Shown here: positions 5,425 through 6,281 of the stretch, in pieces
How the letters are laid out: each line of letters opens with the position of its first letter
Position numbering within the stretch: the stretch's first letter is position 1
NCBI GenBank assembly: GCA_002428055.1
Contig: DIZY01000096.1
Location: 8,371 to 14,651 of the forward strand
Source: Helicobacteraceae bacterium UBA6016
GTDB taxonomy: Bacteria; Campylobacterota; Campylobacteria; Campylobacterales; UBA6016
DNA length: 6,281 nucleotides
Direction of reading: 5' to 3'
Made by a program: the position numbers and the translations under genes
The notes under the pieces: generated by a model
Told to the model about the DNA's origin: nothing
The model's input: only the letters and a program-made list of their open reading frames with translations
Databases searched by the model: none

Positions 5425-6281
5425 ATGATAAGCAAAGAACTAAACCTAATTCTCGTAAACGCCTTTAGAGAGGCAAGGAACAGAAACCACGAATACATCA
5501 TGGTCGAACACCTTATCTATGCACTGCTTGACGATAGCGGAGTGGACAGAATACTGCAAGAGATAGGCGTAAACACACTAGAGGTCAAGGTGGCGTTATC
5601 GGAGTTTTTGGATAACGAAATAGAGAGAATGCCAAAAGACCTCAAAATCGAGCCCGTGCAGACGGCGGCATTTCAGCGGGTGATGCAGAGTATGATACTC
5701 CAAGTGCAAGGCTCAGGCAAGCAGGAGGCGGATAGAAACGACCTTTTGGCGGCGCTCTTTGATGAAGATGGAAGCTTTGGGGTGATGCTTATCAAATCTT
5801 ACGGGATAGAGAAGCTGGATATTTTGGAGGCTATATCTAGCTTTGGTAGCGAGGGGGCGACGGAAGCTCCAAAAAAAGCGGAGCGAAAAAAATCTTATCT
5901 GGAAGAGTTCACGACAGAGCTTGTCGCCTTGGCAAAGACAGGGAGCATCGACCCAGTCGTCGGAAGAGCTGAGGAGATAGAGCGCACAACGCAAGTGCTT
6001 TGTCGGCGCAAAAAGAACAATCCGATACTGGTAGGTGAACCGGGAGTGGGCAAAACCGCCGTGGTCGAGGGGCTTGCTCTAAGAATAGCCGATAATAGCG
6101 TTCCCGCCCCGCTCAAAAACGCTAGAGTCTTCGCTCTTGATGTGGGCGCACTCGTTGCGGGTACGAAATACAGGGGAGATTTTGAGAAGCGGCTCAAAGG
6201 GGTGCTCTCCGAGATCGAAAAAGAGGAGAATGTCGTTCTTTTCATCGACGAGATACACATGATAGTCGGAGCCGGAAGCGC
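5425..6281 (+). CDS. clpA: ATP-dependent Clp protease ATP-binding subunit ClpA, N-terminal part, truncated by window end
   Basis: The first 285 codons of an AAA+ unfoldase that normally has about 730-760 residues; it feeds unfolded substrates into the ClpP chamber. The Clp N-domain is visible at 1-140 (NAFREARNRNHEYIMVEHLIYALL at 12-35 is the classic first Clp_N repeat), and is the docking site for ClpS. A short charged linker (141-158) leads to the first ATPase domain: DPVVGRAEEIER (176-187), Walker A GEPGVGKT (204-211), pore loop GTKYRGDFEKR (246-256, Tyr249), and Walker B VVLFIDE (270-276) followed by IHMIVGAGS at the window edge. The N-domain sequence and the ClpS partner favour ClpA over ClpB or ClpC. 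The ATG at 5425 lies 3 bp after the clpS stop, with GGAAGAAGAG (5409-5418) inside the end of clpS as ribosome site, so translation is probably coupled. In other Campylobacterota aat (Leu/Phe-tRNA transferase) often follows; that would lie outside the window. Confidence 0.97.
   Translation, partial: MISKELNLILVNAFREARNRNHEYIMVEHLIYALLDDSGVDRILQEIGVNTLEVKVALSEFLDNEIERMPKDLKIEPVQTAAFQRVMQSMILQVQGSGKQEADRNDLLAALFDEDGSFGVMLIKSYGIEKLDILEAISSFGSEGATEAPKKAERKKSYLEEFTTELVALAKTGSIDPVVGRAEEIERTTQVLCRRKKNNPILVGEPGVGKTAVVEGLALRIADNSVPAPLKNARVFALDVGALVAGTKYRGDFEKRLKGVLSEIEKEENVVLFIDEIHMIVGAGS

Noticed and set aside
5713..6260. Two open frames on the minus strand opposite clpA
   Set aside because: clpA in the plus strand frame has unbroken family motifs over the same bases; the antisense frames have no domain and no start signals.

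Overview
The window looks like chromosomal DNA from a free-living member of the Campylobacterota (a Sulfuricurvum, Sulfurimonas or Sulfurovum type of organism). This rests on three things: a clpS-clpA pair whose ClpS resembles the Campylobacter form (a YTTMEF motif where E. coli has YTPMEF), frequent ATA and AGA codons at moderate GC, and an AT-rich promoter with a T-tract in place of a clear -35 box. The genus is an inference and is not proven by the sequence.

Left part, minus strand (1-4977): one very large gene (331-4977) encodes a 1548-residue, cysteine-free, calcium-binding RTX repeat protein. Fourteen bases downstream, on the same strand, starts a type I secretion ABC transporter with a degenerate C39-like N-terminal domain (316 to beyond base 1). 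Together they form a substrate-exporter operon: the transporter very likely exports the RTX protein, folding follows calcium binding outside the cell, and the product is probably a surface adhesin, matrix or S-layer-like protein. From its N terminus the RTX protein has a beta-rich head (about 1-100), a charged linker, three and a half 16-residue Tyr/Asp/Lys repeats, a (Gly-Thr)n hinge coded by a hexanucleotide microsatellite, an unrecognised beta-rich domain (about 291-505), six RTX blocks separated by beta spacers (about 530-1250), a looser repeat region, and an acidic C-terminal tail expected to carry the secretion signal.

Middle (4978-5115): a 138-bp divergent intergenic region. A 7-bp inverted repeat places a GCTTATA(A/G)T -10 element in each direction, back to back, so the two promoters would overlap and could exclude each other.

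Right part, plus strand (5116-6281): clpS (complete, 101 residues) followed after 3 bp by clpA (first 285 codons, cut by the window end). These encode the N-degron adaptor and the AAA+ unfoldase of the ClpAP protease. They are housekeeping protein-quality genes, with no obvious functional link to the RTX operon beyond the shared promoter region.

The most noteworthy points are the mirror-image promoter pair, the repeat-built linker of the RTX protein, its unrecognised central domain, and an A8 tract near its start codon.
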